Below, in pieces: positions 43,128 through 52,416 of a stretch of 60,796 nucleotides of DNA (position 1 is its first letter; each line of letters opens with the position of its first letter). The position numbers were made by a program, and so were the translations under genes. Source of the stretch: a virus; the IMG/VR virus record IMGVR_UViG_3300030450_002344, positions 1 through 60,796 of that record. One strand, 5' to 3'. A model generated the notes under the pieces. That model worked only from the letters and a program-made list of their open reading frames with translations. It was not told the DNA's origin and ran no database searches.

Positions 43128-46100
43128 TTAGTTATACTTTTTAAGCCAGTCCGAACCTTGTTTTTTGATTTGGGACTTTTTTACCGTATCTGCAGCAGTA
43201 CCTGTTGATCCGCCAGTAACTCCTTCATATGCTTCAAATGCAGCTTTATCCGCATCGTCTTGTGCCATGCCTGTGGCTGTTGTACCAGTATATGTTCCTT
43301 TAGCACCTTTGCTCTCGACTACTTGACCATAATGGGGTTTTGCAGGAATGCCAAGCACACCACCACTGCCCTTATATTCAGTATATGCCTTAGCAGCATC
43401 TGTACCTGTAACTCCCGTTTGTCCTGTACTTGCTAGGTAGTCTTGCCATTGTTGCTCTGCATACGCATCTGACTTTTGACTTGCTGCTGCCCTAGATGCA
43501 TCTTGAGCAGCCTTTGTTGCAGCAGCTTTTGCAGCTATATCTGCAGCACTATCTCCTACTTGATTAACTTCAATACCGCCTGTCCAGTCCATAAATGTAT
43601 CTTCTTCTTTTTCTTCTGTACCCGCTGGAGCTGGAGCAGTTGAAGCTTCATATGCTTCAAAAGCTGCCTTTTCTTGTGCTTCTCGTTGTGCAGCTTCTGC
43701 AGCTAACCGCGCAGCTTTCTCTGTCTCAGTTTCCCCAGTCGGTTGAGTATCCTCATCAGGTTGTTTACCCGATTCAAGATCAGCGAGTCGTTGTGCTTCA
43801 GCAGCAGCAGCTGCGGCGGCAGCCGCTTGCGCTAATCTCTGCGCCTCTGCTTCTTTTGCCTTTGCTAACTCTTCAAGTCTTTTCTTCTCTGCTGCATCTG
43901 CTGCTGCATCTGCCGCTTTTGCCAATCTGTCTGCCTCTGCTTTTGCTGCCGCAGCTTTATCCGCATCTGCTTTATCTGTAACACTCTTGTCATATGCAGC
44001 CGCTTGATCTATAAGATTTGTGACAGTCCCAACATACTGTTGAAGTGCTGGATCTCGTAACATTTCATTTTCCCAATCACCAGCTGCTATTGCTCGCATC
44101 CAATCAGGAACATCTTCTCCAAGCTTTTCTAATCTCGCTATCTCAGCAAGAGAACCTGTTTTAAAACTGTTTAATTGACTAAGAACAAAATTGTACTCTT
44201 CTTGTTCTTCTGTTGGGTAGTTCGCTGCCCATATTTCTTTTTCAGCTTCAGTGCCATACAAGTCCAACCAACGTAGTCGTGCAGCTCTATCTGATGTACC
44301 GGGATTTCTAGATAAAACATTACCCTCGGCATCTGTATTTACCCAAACAGCTAAATTATCAGGAGATGTGTCCCAGTAACCTAATACGTTTCCCTCCGCA
44401 TCATACTCTCTATCCAAGAAAGCCGAACTACTATACTTACCTTGCCCTGTAGTATTGTACTGCCACATATTACCTGCTATTCCAGTTCCTCCCGCGTCTT
44501 TATTAGCCGCTTCGGTAGTTCCCGGCATTGGCTTTGCATTTGAAGGAATCAAGCTAGCCCTAATGTCATCTATTATATCTTTTGCGTCCATAACAGGAAC
44601 ACCATCTACTGTAGGCTTTCCGGCAGTATCACCTCTATCACTAAAGTAAAGTGGTGGGAAGTTACCTTGACGGCCTTCAGAACCTATCTGTTCATATCGG
44701 TCCATAGCGTTCCACTGGTCATACCAACTACCTGCCGTTTGTAATAGACTATCTGCCCCTAGTGCAGCTGCCGCTCTTGTGCCTAGCCCAAAGTCACTTC
44801 CACTTCCTGTTGAATTGACAAAGTTAGGATACTTAATATCAAAACCCGCCACACTAATTGGGGGTTCCCCCATTCCCATAGGAATTTCTACTGGCTGCAT
44901 AGCATACTTTGGGTCACTAGCGAGTCGAGCTTGCCCTAATAAATAACCTACCCAATGCTTTACAGAATCTTTTCTTTTTATAATATTCTGTTGATCTGGA
45001 GATAATCCAGCCATTTCATCGGCAGAAAGATTACGAAGTTCTGCTGGAATAGCACCATCAATAACGGTCATGTCTCCACCTGAATTCAGCACAGCATTTA
45101 GCCATGGGCGCACAGATGCGGGAACGCCCTCTAGCATACTTTTACCTACTTGTGCTTCATTTGCTTGGTCAATTTCCCATGAGCCACGTCCAGTGGGATT
45201 GTTTGGGTCTTTCGGAATCCAACGCAATGATGATGGAGATGGTCCAACCCACGGCAAGGTATCGATTAGTTCTGGTCGTTTAGTTATTGGGTCATAAGAC
45301 CATGCAATTCCTGTCTTTATCAGTTCTGCAGGAAGCGCGGGCATCTGGTCTTCTCTTGGGTTATATGGGTTTGCCTGTTCGACTACACCATTTAGTCTAC
45401 TATATATTCTAGCAAGTGCTGGAACATCTGTTTCATCTACACCGAGTATATCGGGGTTTAATAGACCGTCTTTCAGGTCCCACCAACCTCCAGCATGTAT
45501 ATCAATTGTTTTTACGTTACCATCAGCACTCTCAGTAACTTTACCAAGATAATCCCTAATAAGTGTGGAATTTTTCAGGATATTCCATGAATCTTCATCA
45601 AGTACTATTTCTGCAGTATCGGGTGTCATCGTTCCGTCACCCTCTTGCTTCATTATCTCTATTCTAATAGTGTACGGCTCAGGAGCTTGAATAAATGCGT
45701 CGCCCTCTAATTGAGTTCCCTCTGGTGCAGGACTGTCTACTTTTGCACTTGCTGAGATTAGTGCCGTCCAACGAGCTATAGTATCCGAACCGACTGGCCT
45801 ATCTGTATCATTTCTGTGGTCTCTTATTGTTTCCTCTGCATCAAACATGTATGAGAATCTTTTCTCATACCATGAGTACCAAGCTAAAAACTGATTTAAC
45901 TTCTCCGTATCAACATTTGGATCTTGCCATTTTTTCATAACATCCATTACTTGCTTTAATGTGATACCGTTACTAAGCATATAGGGCGTTTGAGTAGCTT
46001 TACCTTGTCCACCACTAGCAGGAGGTGTTGCTCCCGCATTATCAGCACTGCCCATTGCACTCATCCATGCATCATAATCTGCTTGGCTATTCCAATAATT

Positions 46101-46151
46101 GGGGTCATTCTCTGTTCCTTCAGGTCCAAAGTGAGTATCTATATGTGTCAT
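43128..46151 (-). CDS. Large virion protein with Ala/Glu-rich coiled coil (1007 residues)
   Basis: The first ~700 residues are of mixed fold with many Trp and Pro residues and no recognised domain. Residues of about 720-870 form an extreme Ala/Glu/Lys coiled coil containing runs of Ala, followed by an acidic linker and short repeated pieces (AAFEAYE recurs). Such rods are seen in ejection or internal head proteins. It lies between the portal cluster and the giant gene, suggesting a shared role in DNA delivery. Confidence 0.6.
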   Translation of the reverse strand: MTHIDTHFGPEGTENDPNYWNSQADYDAWMSAMGSADNAGATPPASGGQGKATQTPYMLSNGITLKQVMDVMKKWQDPNVDTEKLNQFLAWYSWYEKRFSYMFDAEETIRDHRNDTDRPVGSDTIARWTALISASAKVDSPAPEGTQLEGDAFIQAPEPYTIRIEIMKQEGDGTMTPDTAEIVLDEDSWNILKNSTLIRDYLGKVTESADGNVKTIDIHAGGWWDLKDGLLNPDILGVDETDVPALARIYSRLNGVVEQANPYNPREDQMPALPAELIKTGIAWSYDPITKRPELIDTLPWVGPSPSSLRWIPKDPNNPTGRGSWEIDQANEAQVGKSMLEGVPASVRPWLNAVLNSGGDMTVIDGAIPAELRNLSADEMAGLSPDQQNIIKRKDSVKHWVGYLLGQARLASDPKYAMQPVEIPMGMGEPPISVAGFDIKYPNFVNSTGSGSDFGLGTRAAAALGADSLLQTAGSWYDQWNAMDRYEQIGSEGRQGNFPPLYFSDRGDTAGKPTVDGVPVMDAKDIIDDIRASLIPSNAKPMPGTTEAANKDAGGTGIAGNMWQYNTTGQGKYSSSAFLDREYDAEGNVLGYWDTSPDNLAVWVNTDAEGNVLSRNPGTSDRAARLRWLDLYGTEAEKEIWAANYPTEEQEEYNFVLSQLNSFKTGSLAEIARLEKLGEDVPDWMRAIAAGDWENEMLRDPALQQYVGTVTNLIDQAAAYDKSVTDKADADKAAAAKAEADRLAKAADAAADAAEKKRLEELAKAKEAEAQRLAQAAAAAAAAAEAQRLADLESGKQPDEDTQPTGETETEKAARLAAEAAQREAQEKAAFEAYEASTAPAPAGTEEKEEDTFMDWTGGIEVNQVGDSAADIAAKAAATKAAQDASRAAASQKSDAYAEQQWQDYLASTGQTGVTGTDAAKAYTEYKGSGGVLGIPAKPHYGQVVESKGAKGTYTGTTATGMAQDDADKAAFEAYEGVTGGSTGTAADTVKKSQIKKQGSDWLKKYN

Positions 46152-46402
46152 TAGCTTGCCCCTTGCTTATCAATTTCACCAAGTTTCTTCTCTACTTCGG
46201 CGGCAATCTTGACCATCCAATCAGGTCCGAGTTTGTCTACTATCTGTACTTGCTCCGTTGGCTGCATTGTAATAAATGATTGTCGTACCATTGAGTTAAT
46301 TAGTGTGTCTTCAGGATATCTATCCAAAATATGCCCGCGTACTTTTAGTACCGCGTCAAATATATGGTTATCTAGTTTTTCTGGATATGACTCTTTCGCC
46401 AT
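46151..46402 (-). CDS. Small helical protein next to the portal
   Basis: An 83-residue helical protein, translationally coupled to the portal stop and to the next start by one-base overlaps. Perhaps a portal-associated or head-completion factor; unrecognised. Confidence 0.65.
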   Translation of the reverse strand: MAKESYPEKLDNHIFDAVLKVRGHILDRYPEDTLINSMVRQSFITMQPTEQVQIVDKLGPDWMVKIAAEVEKKLGEIDKQGAS

Positions 46403-48363
46403 TAAACGCCCATCCCCGGTGGTAAGTTTCCTAAAGGATTTTCTTCAGGTACTGGTAATGGTGTCGCATTATCTGCCATACCCTGATCGGCCCCTATTTG
46501 GGCTAATAATCCTTCCATTTGCATTTGGTCTGGTGGAGGTCCCATTGGAGCTGGAGCCTCTGGTGTACCTTGTTGGCTCATTTGACCCCGCATAGCAAGA
46601 TCCTCTGGAGTCATCGGAGCTGCTGGTGGTTCTTCACCTTGTTCAGCAAGTGCTGAGAGTTCCTCTTGTACCATTTGCTGTACTGTCGAACGCTGTGCAA
46701 TTGTCTGTAATTGTGTATCAATAAGTTGTTGCATAACCATTGGGTTATCCTCAGCCCGTGTCGAAAGAATCTCATCACGCCATGTTTCAGGATCTTGAGC
46801 ATGTAGCAGTCGTTTCATAACAACCTTAGCTGGCATAAGCTCTGAGTTCTTAAGTGTAGCCGCAGCTGCAACATTTCGCAGTTCTTCGAGAGGGAACCGT
46901 GCTCGGAGATGTACTTTTGTATTACGCATCCCCTTTGTATCTTTGCCCTTTATATTAAAGGCAAACGATTCTACATTGTCTTCTGAATCCATACGACCCA
47001 TAACTTCAATAGGAGTCTCCCATGAGTATCGTTGTGTTAGACCGACTATTTTAGCATTGACATCTTCAAGGGCCATTTGGACATTCTCTACAGGTTTGAA
47101 TACTTTAATAAGCGAAGCCTGTTGCTGCGCAATAGTATCAATTCCACTTGAACCTGCTTGTGGTAGTGAAAATCCTTCCTCGTCTATCTGCACACGGAAG
47201 AATTGTGTAAGTTGGTCTAGATCAGGCAGTGTTCCCCTAAATTGTAGGTAGTACACATCCTCGCCTTCGAGAATCTCGATTGTACCTGATCCCGGTTCGA
47301 TGTCTACCGGCTCGTCATTAACGCGCCTAATAACCATTGTGGGATCTGCATACAAGTCTGCGATACGCATGTGCCTATTGAGTAACCACTCCATTTCGGC
47401 TACGCTATCGACAAGAGCATAGTTTACAGATAAACCCATATTCCCACCTACTTTTGAGGTGGTCTTTGCACAATGGAATATTGTGAAGGGTAGACAATCA
47501 TAGAATTTCATCACTGAAGGACGCATTACAAACTGACTATGTGCTGTAACAGCGTGGATAATCTGGTCACCTTCCCATGCCCAGTAATCAACTACTTCAA
47601 CTTCCTTTTCTGGGTGCAGTGGTGTTGTCCAATCTAAATCTTCGTCTTCACGGTCAGCATCATTGTAGTTTAGTTGAACATCCCACTGCTCTTCAACTTC
47701 ATATACTTTCATCCAAGTACGATGTACAATAGCTTTCCACTGCTCATGTGTTCCTCCTGCAATGGGGAACACCTCACTAGGGTCAATATTCTTTATTTCA
47801 ATTGGAAAGTGATACATAGGTTTATCACCTTGGAAATCATCATCATCATCTTCGTAAGTATTACGCGACCATGTAGTTCTTAAAATACCCCAACCATACA
47901 ATAGCTGATTAAAAATAGCATCATGTACAGGATTAGCACCCCATTTACGGGTGTTTAGTTGGTAAACACTATGAAGTAACCTTACTACTTTATCCGCACG
48001 AGATGAACCAGAAAGTACTTCTATTACAGGTTCTTCACCAGTCATCATAGTATGTGCTCGTTGTACAGACGAAAAAGGTATATTAAGTGTGACTAGGTGC
48101 TCATTCTCAATGTTTGTTGTATTATCAATCTGTTCAGAAATAGGTACATCAGCTGTCTTTGGTACAGAACGGTCATAATGGTCACGGTAGTACCAACGCT
48201 CTTGCCGCTGGAATTCTTGGTCGCGTTCAAAATAGAAACTCAGACCAAACTTCAGGTCTGACATCATGCGATCTAGAAATTTATCATCACGTTCCTCATT
48301 GGCCTCAATTTCGGCTTCACCTTCACCGACATCGACTCCCTTAGCGTACAGTATTTCTCTCAT
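46402..48363 (-). CDS. Portal protein
   Basis: A 653-residue protein of podovirus-portal size. The N-terminal domain contains YYRDHYDRS, NIPFSSVQRAHTMMTGEEP and FNQLLYGWGILRTTW, followed by the wing and a C-terminal Gln/Glu/Pro/Met-rich crown region. It forms the dodecameric ring at the capsid vertex. It follows the large terminase directly. Confidence 0.85.
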   Translation of the reverse strand: MREILYAKGVDVGEGEAEIEANEERDDKFLDRMMSDLKFGLSFYFERDQEFQRQERWYYRDHYDRSVPKTADVPISEQIDNTTNIENEHLVTLNIPFSSVQRAHTMMTGEEPVIEVLSGSSRADKVVRLLHSVYQLNTRKWGANPVHDAIFNQLLYGWGILRTTWSRNTYEDDDDDFQGDKPMYHFPIEIKNIDPSEVFPIAGGTHEQWKAIVHRTWMKVYEVEEQWDVQLNYNDADREDEDLDWTTPLHPEKEVEVVDYWAWEGDQIIHAVTAHSQFVMRPSVMKFYDCLPFTIFHCAKTTSKVGGNMGLSVNYALVDSVAEMEWLLNRHMRIADLYADPTMVIRRVNDEPVDIEPGSGTIEILEGEDVYYLQFRGTLPDLDQLTQFFRVQIDEEGFSLPQAGSSGIDTIAQQQASLIKVFKPVENVQMALEDVNAKIVGLTQRYSWETPIEVMGRMDSEDNVESFAFNIKGKDTKGMRNTKVHLRARFPLEELRNVAAAATLKNSELMPAKVVMKRLLHAQDPETWRDEILSTRAEDNPMVMQQLIDTQLQTIAQRSTVQQMVQEELSALAEQGEEPPAAPMTPEDLAMRGQMSQQGTPEAPAPMGPPPDQMQMEGLLAQIGADQGMADNATPLPVPEENPLGNLPPGMGV

Positions 48364-49952
48364 TATCTATGCCTCGTGCCAAAGTGCTTTTTCATAATTT
48401 GTTTTCGTCGTGGTCGTCCTCGGCTAGTAATTGCAACTATATCTTTAGCCATAAGTGCCACTCCCATACTGCTTACTCTATCATCGTGACCTGAACCTTC
48501 TGCACCTGTTCGTTGTCCAGTTCTTACATATGATTGAGCCTCGTACACAAATTCCATGTCTCTTGCTTTTAAGCTACGTTGAGCGATTTCAGTTTGTAAC
48601 CGACTCTCCATAATTGCTTTTGTCTTGGAATTTGTAGGCCACCCCTCTTTATTATCTCCATCGCCTGTCTTACGGTCTTTCTTATAGATAAAGATATTCT
48701 CGTAATTAAAGACATTCTTCAATGCAGATAGCACTGCATAGCCGTGGTTATTTCTTTCCACAGCTAGCAATGCACGATTAAAACTTCTACCTAACGCCGC
48801 AAGAAGTCCTGCGAAAGTATCCGGGTCATAACGTCCTGCAATACTCGCATACTGTTCCCCAGTTGCGGCATCAATCACTTGTGCCACTGAAAAATCTCCG
48901 TTAGGTTCACCACCTGCAGGATCCGCCCCAACTATAAAACCTTGACCTACTCTTGGTAATGACCAGATTTTTAACTCCGGCCAATCACGCTGCAAATCGT
49001 GTAAGTATCCATTTCTACTGAAAACTTCACCTACAGTTAAGGGTTCTCTACAATGTGTCTCTGCTATATATTGTAACCCATCTAAGTCAAAAATGCAACC
49101 CCCTGTAGTAATAAAAGATTCTAAAGGGCTGGAAGGGTACTCTTGTTGGAAAAGCTTCTCATCTGTATAACTAGATTTCTTTTCTTCATACCAGTCATCG
49201 TCTCTTCCCGGTCTTAAGTGATATGGGAGGAACACGCCTTTAAACCCATTTTCATTTGCTTCTGCACCCTTCCACATTTTATAGTAGAAATTCCCTAACC
49301 CATTTGCAGTGCTAACCCCGATGAACTGACCGCCCGCATCAATCGTTGGTGATAGAGCAGCCCAGTTTTTTTCAGCATGTGGATGGAACGCCCACTCATC
49401 TGCAATAACGACAGATGCAGTTTCTGAACGTCCTGCGTCTTCAGTAGCGGGAAGTGCAAATACGACAGAGTGATGTGTCACGTTCCCCTTCTTATTACGC
49501 TGTTCGATTTCAAATTCTTTTTTGTTATCGTTGATTAGCGGTCGCCATTTGCGTATCCACTGGGGTAATCGTGAGTATTGGAACTTTACTTTTAACAGGA
49601 GTTTCTGAGCTTCATCTTCTCGTTTGGAAAGCATAAGCACGTTTGCGTTATTATAGAACAAAGCTTTATGTAGTGCGTAGGATGAGGCACACCAAGATAC
49701 TCCTAGTTGCCTTCCCTTTAATACAATTATCCTATCGTGATTTTGGAAGTCACGTAGTAGTTCTTTCTGAAAGTCCCAAAGTTTAAACGGAAATGTTTCA
49801 AAAGTTTGCGGGTCGTTGATTTCACAGTAAGTTTCAAGAAAATAAGCTATATCTTCTTTACACTTCAGAATCTCCTCCAGCTGCTCCTTCTGATTCAGCT
49901 CTTCGTTCTTCAAGTCTTTCGAGGATGTCATCGAGGTCGTCTGTGCTACCAC
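48363..49952 (-). CDS. terL: Terminase large subunit
   Basis: A 529-residue packaging motor. The ATPase has a deviant Walker A (KGRQLGVSW, about 79-87), Walker B VVIADEWAF (Asp-Glu) and a C-motif-like STANG. The nuclease domain shows GADPAGGEPNGDFS and HDDRVSS, the RNase H-fold Asp residues. GTG at 49952 appears to be the start, with GGAGG about 12 bases upstream; the coding region overlaps terS by 95 bases. Confidence 0.93.
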   Translation of the reverse strand: MVAQTTSMTSSKDLKNEELNQKEQLEEILKCKEDIAYFLETYCEINDPQTFETFPFKLWDFQKELLRDFQNHDRIIVLKGRQLGVSWCASSYALHKALFYNNANVLMLSKREDEAQKLLLKVKFQYSRLPQWIRKWRPLINDNKKEFEIEQRNKKGNVTHHSVVFALPATEDAGRSETASVVIADEWAFHPHAEKNWAALSPTIDAGGQFIGVSTANGLGNFYYKMWKGAEANENGFKGVFLPYHLRPGRDDDWYEEKKSSYTDEKLFQQEYPSSPLESFITTGGCIFDLDGLQYIAETHCREPLTVGEVFSRNGYLHDLQRDWPELKIWSLPRVGQGFIVGADPAGGEPNGDFSVAQVIDAATGEQYASIAGRYDPDTFAGLLAALGRSFNRALLAVERNNHGYAVLSALKNVFNYENIFIYKKDRKTGDGDNKEGWPTNSKTKAIMESRLQTEIAQRSLKARDMEFVYEAQSYVRTGQRTGAEGSGHDDRVSSMGVALMAKDIVAITSRGRPRRKQIMKKHFGTRHR

Positions 49953-50406
49953 TCTTATGTGTAACCTCCACTTTGCTCTTTGTTATCCCGCCAAGATCAA
50001 TTAGCCTGTCAATTGCGTACTGTACCACACGAACATTCTGATGGTCAAGCATTAATAGTAATTTGTGTATTGCTTTTGCAAGTCCAAACGCTGTAACTTC
50101 TGCAGCCATAATTACTGGTTGCGTAGTAACCTTCTCGTATACGATACGAAAGTTTTCATTATTTTGTTTCCAAGAATATGCTGTAGTAGGTGAAATATTA
50201 CAAGCTTCTGCAGCTTGCTTATCTGATAGTCCGTATAATTTACCGACCAAGAAATTCTCTTGATTATCATTAAGTGTTTCAATCAGACCACCTGCACCAA
50301 TAAGTGGGTTAGGTGTTACTGATTGCTCTACGTCCATTTCAGAATGGTCAAGGTCATAGTCCCCATCCATCATCTGAGTTAACGCTGTAAGCGGATTTGC
50401 TGGCAT
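49858..50406 (-). CDS. terS: Terminase small subunit
   Basis: A 182-residue protein with a helix-turn-helix at about 60-80 (LSDKQAAEACNISPTTAYSW), an oligomerising helical middle and an acidic C-terminus, the standard TerS layout. It would recognise the packaging site. It is the first gene of the leftward virion operon, about 38 bases after the predicted transcript start. Confidence 0.85.
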   Translation of the reverse strand: MPANPLTALTQMMDGDYDLDHSEMDVEQSVTPNPLIGAGGLIETLNDNQENFLVGKLYGLSDKQAAEACNISPTTAYSWKQNNENFRIVYEKVTTQPVIMAAEVTAFGLAKAIHKLLLMLDHQNVRVVQYAIDRLIDLGGITKSKVEVTHKSGSTDDLDDILERLEERRAESEGAAGGDSEV

Positions 50407-50417
50407 TTTTACTCCAT

Positions 50418-50446
50418 TTGCATGTTTGTGCCATGTATGCTATACT
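50418..50446 (+). promoter_or_regulatory. Rightward promoter, face-to-face with the terminase promoter
   Basis: TTGCAT (50418-50423), a 17-base spacer and TATACT (50441-50446) with TGC before it (extended -10). The transcript would start near 50453 and reach the ATG at 50479 after a leader of about 26 bases. Confidence 0.65.
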
Positions 50447-50450
50447 TTTT

Positions 50451-50479
50451 ATAATAACATAAGATTGGAGAAATGTCAA
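50451..50479 (-). promoter_or_regulatory. Leftward consensus promoter of the virion operon
   Basis: On the minus strand TTGACA (50479-50474), a 17-base spacer and TATTAT (50456-50451) preceded by TGT. It is nearly consensus. It points towards and overlaps the transcription start of the rightward promoter, so the two cannot be occupied by polymerase together. Confidence 0.8.
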
Positions 50480-50715
50480 TGCCTAATTACAATGATATGG
50501 TACACAAGCGTGTTCATATACACAAATCTACTTCTATGCTCTTAAGTACTATGTCAGAACTTATGGGAGAATCATATAGAGATACATTTGAAGCAGCTTT
50601 ATTGTATGGACTTGCATACATGAATGAATACAACAATATGCATATGACTCAGTGGCTAGATGAAGTTAAGTTACCTAAAATAGAAGATGTTGACAAATTC
50701 ATAAAAGTCAGTTAA
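50479..50715 (+). CDS. Small helical protein, possible ribbon-helix-helix type
   Basis: I prefer ATG 50479 over the in-frame ATG at 50473 because GGAG (50467-50470) is eight bases from 50479. The 78-residue product has a short strand (KRVHIHKST) followed by helices (STMSELMGESYRDTFEAAL), which resembles a ribbon-helix-helix fold. Placed at the divergent control region, it could be a local regulator, but this is inference. Confidence 0.6.
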   Translation: MPNYNDMVHKRVHIHKSTSMLLSTMSELMGESYRDTFEAALLYGLAYMNEYNNMHMTQWLDEVKLPKIEDVDKFIKVS

Positions 50716-50725
50716 ACTAAAACTA

Positions 50726-51448
50726 ATGTCAAAGTTAACACCACGAGAATTATACCGTGTTCTTATTAAAGCTGGTTGGGGCAAAGATGCTGAAAAAGCA
50801 TTTAAAGTATCCTATTTAGAAAGCACACTAGAGGCTGATGCTATAAATGATGCGGATCCCCTCCCTGATGGAACTCCCGGTAAAGCATATGGTCTTTTTC
50901 AAATACACTCTCAACACATCAAAAATCTGGAAAAAGAGTTTGGTGATGACTGGAAAGAAGAAATATTAGACCCTGTAAAAAATGCAGAATTTGCTCTTAA
51001 GTACCCCTTTGCTGAAGTTGGTTGGGATGCTTGGTATAATGCTACTCTATTAATAGATAATGATGACACAACAGATGAAAACTACGCAGCTAGTGTAACT
51101 GCATGGGAAACTGCCCGTAAAGATGCTAGAGATGATGTAGATATTCAAAACGAAGCTAATTTTATGCTAGAAGGTTATGGTAATGGAGACGGTTCTTTTT
51201 CTTTTGCAAAAGGAACTCAAGAGCCTCCTGAAATGTTGCCTGACGATTCTATGGAATGGGAAGTAAGTCCTACTCCAATTGAAAGTCCTGTTGGACCTCC
51301 TTCAATGCCTACAGAAGAACCCGTTACAGCTTATACAAACCCCGATGTTCCCCTACCTCAATTTGTACGGGATCAAACAGCAGAACAAACAGACCCTAGA
51401 CAATCGCCAGAATTTCAACCCAACTTTATGCAGAATATGGTACGATAG
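50726..51448 (+). CDS. Lytic transglycosylase/lysozyme-fold protein
   Basis: A 240-residue protein. SYLESTLEADAI (catalytic Glu about residue 32) followed by KAYGLFQIHSQH matches the SLT lysozyme fold (ESx...GLFQI). The C-terminal ~90 residues are Pro/Glu-rich and disordered. No signal peptide is evident. It may be virion-associated for local wall penetration or a second lysis enzyme. No clear ribosome binding site precedes the start. Confidence 0.75.
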   Translation: MSKLTPRELYRVLIKAGWGKDAEKAFKVSYLESTLEADAINDADPLPDGTPGKAYGLFQIHSQHIKNLEKEFGDDWKEEILDPVKNAEFALKYPFAEVGWDAWYNATLLIDNDDTTDENYAASVTAWETARKDARDDVDIQNEANFMLEGYGNGDGSFSFAKGTQEPPEMLPDDSMEWEVSPTPIESPVGPPSMPTEEPVTAYTNPDVPLPQFVRDQTAEQTDPRQSPEFQPNFMQNMVR

Positions 51449-51738
51449 TGTTTATGAAGAAAAACGTCTGTCCAGTATGTGAAGGCCATCTCGTATTCGA
51501 GCCCGGACATATGAGCTACAATAACCAAGGTATGTTTTTAATTCATGCGGAGAATCGCATTGTTTGTCTTATGTGCGCTCGATACCGTTACTTAGATGAA
51601 TACAAGGGCTGTCAAGCGGTGATGGGCCGAACCTCTGCTCTCCCACACTACGTGCTAGAATATGCCCCAGAAGGTGCTAAAGAACAAACCGCTGCTGCCG
51701 AGCGCAGAGCACAATATCTATTGACAAAATCCCCCTAA
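51448..51738 (+). CDS. Small zinc-ribbon-like protein
   Basis: A 96-residue protein with CPVC (about 8-11) and CLMC (about 38-41), a probable zinc ribbon. GTG at 51448 overlaps the previous stop (TAGTG), consistent with coupling; ATG at 51454 is an alternative. The end contains the -35 of the next promoter. Confidence 0.65.
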   Translation: MFMKKNVCPVCEGHLVFEPGHMSYNNQGMFLIHAENRIVCLMCARYRYLDEYKGCQAVMGRTSALPHYVLEYAPEGAKEQTAAAERRAQYLLTKSP

Positions 51739-51749
51739 TTTGTTATAAT
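51721..51749 (+). promoter_or_regulatory. Consensus sigma-70 promoter
   Basis: TTGACA (51721-51726), exactly 17 bases, then TATAAT (51744-51749) with TGT before it. It is a fully consensus promoter, probably strong, feeding the gene at 51790 and those beyond. Confidence 0.9.
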
Positions 51750-51789
51750 GAAAATGACAAGATACCGGCAATAATCGGAGGATATATTT

Positions 51790-51987
51790 ATGTCTGAAAC
51801 TTCAGAACAGCGCAAAGCACAAGATAGATACATTACAGACCTACGTGCTAAACACATGGCTGAACAACGTAATAAAATCGATGGTATGAGAAGTGGAGCA
51901 ACTGATAAAATTGCTCAGATGGCAGCAGACTCTTTTGACCGTGTTATCAATGCCAAAGTAGCGAAAGGCAAGAAAAAAGGCAAGTAA
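51790..51987 (+). CDS. Small basic helical protein
   Basis: A 65-residue helical protein with a Lys-rich C-terminal tail (KGKKKGK). GGAGG is well placed. It is first behind a consensus promoter, so it is likely abundant. It could bind nucleic acid or be a small internal virion protein. Confidence 0.7.
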   Translation: MSETSEQRKAQDRYITDLRAKHMAEQRNKIDGMRSGATDKIAQMAADSFDRVINAKVAKGKKKGK

Positions 51988-51992
51988 GTGTA

Positions 51993-52403
51993 ATGGACTT
52001 CAGCAATATAAAAGTATCTATTGGTATTGTCGTTGCAATAATCGCCCAAGCCTTTGGAATAATCTGGTATGTTGCACAGCTCGATTCAACAGTTGGAAAC
52101 CTTAGCACGACTGTTGATACTATTCAAGAAGAAAAAACCACTGTTGATGTTGCAGTGTTACAAAACGACATCGAAGCACTCAAGGAAAAGATTGCCATGG
52201 CTGAAGAGTTTGACGCATCTGATCTTGAGGAAGCCGTTGAAGAACTTGAAGATAAGGTAGCTGACTTAGAGACTAAAGATGCTATTATCGAGAATGAAAT
52301 GAGAACTATAATGTCTGACCACATGGGCTTTAATAAAGTGCTAGAAGACATGGGGAAATCTGGTTATTCAGATAATAGACAGTATGGCAATTATAATGAC
52401 TAA
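51993..52403 (+). CDS. Single-pass membrane protein with coiled coil
   Basis: A 136-residue protein. Residues of about 8-28 form a transmembrane helix (VSIGIVVAIIAQAFGIIWYV), followed by a long acidic coiled coil (about 30-105). This resembles spanin or holin-accessory proteins with a cytoplasmic-side anchor. There is no lipoprotein signal nearby. Confidence 0.65.
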   Translation: MDFSNIKVSIGIVVAIIAQAFGIIWYVAQLDSTVGNLSTTVDTIQEEKTTVDVAVLQNDIEALKEKIAMAEEFDASDLEEAVEELEDKVADLETKDAIIENEMRTIMSDHMGFNKVLEDMGKSGYSDNRQYGNYND

Positions 52404-52416
52404 GGGGGAACTATGA

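Noticed and set aside
43595-43981. A Leu-rich plus-strand ORF opposite the 1007-residue protein
   Set aside because: It is the mirror of the Ala/Glu-rich coiled coil on the other strand; its monotonous Leu/Pro/Gln composition is an artefact.
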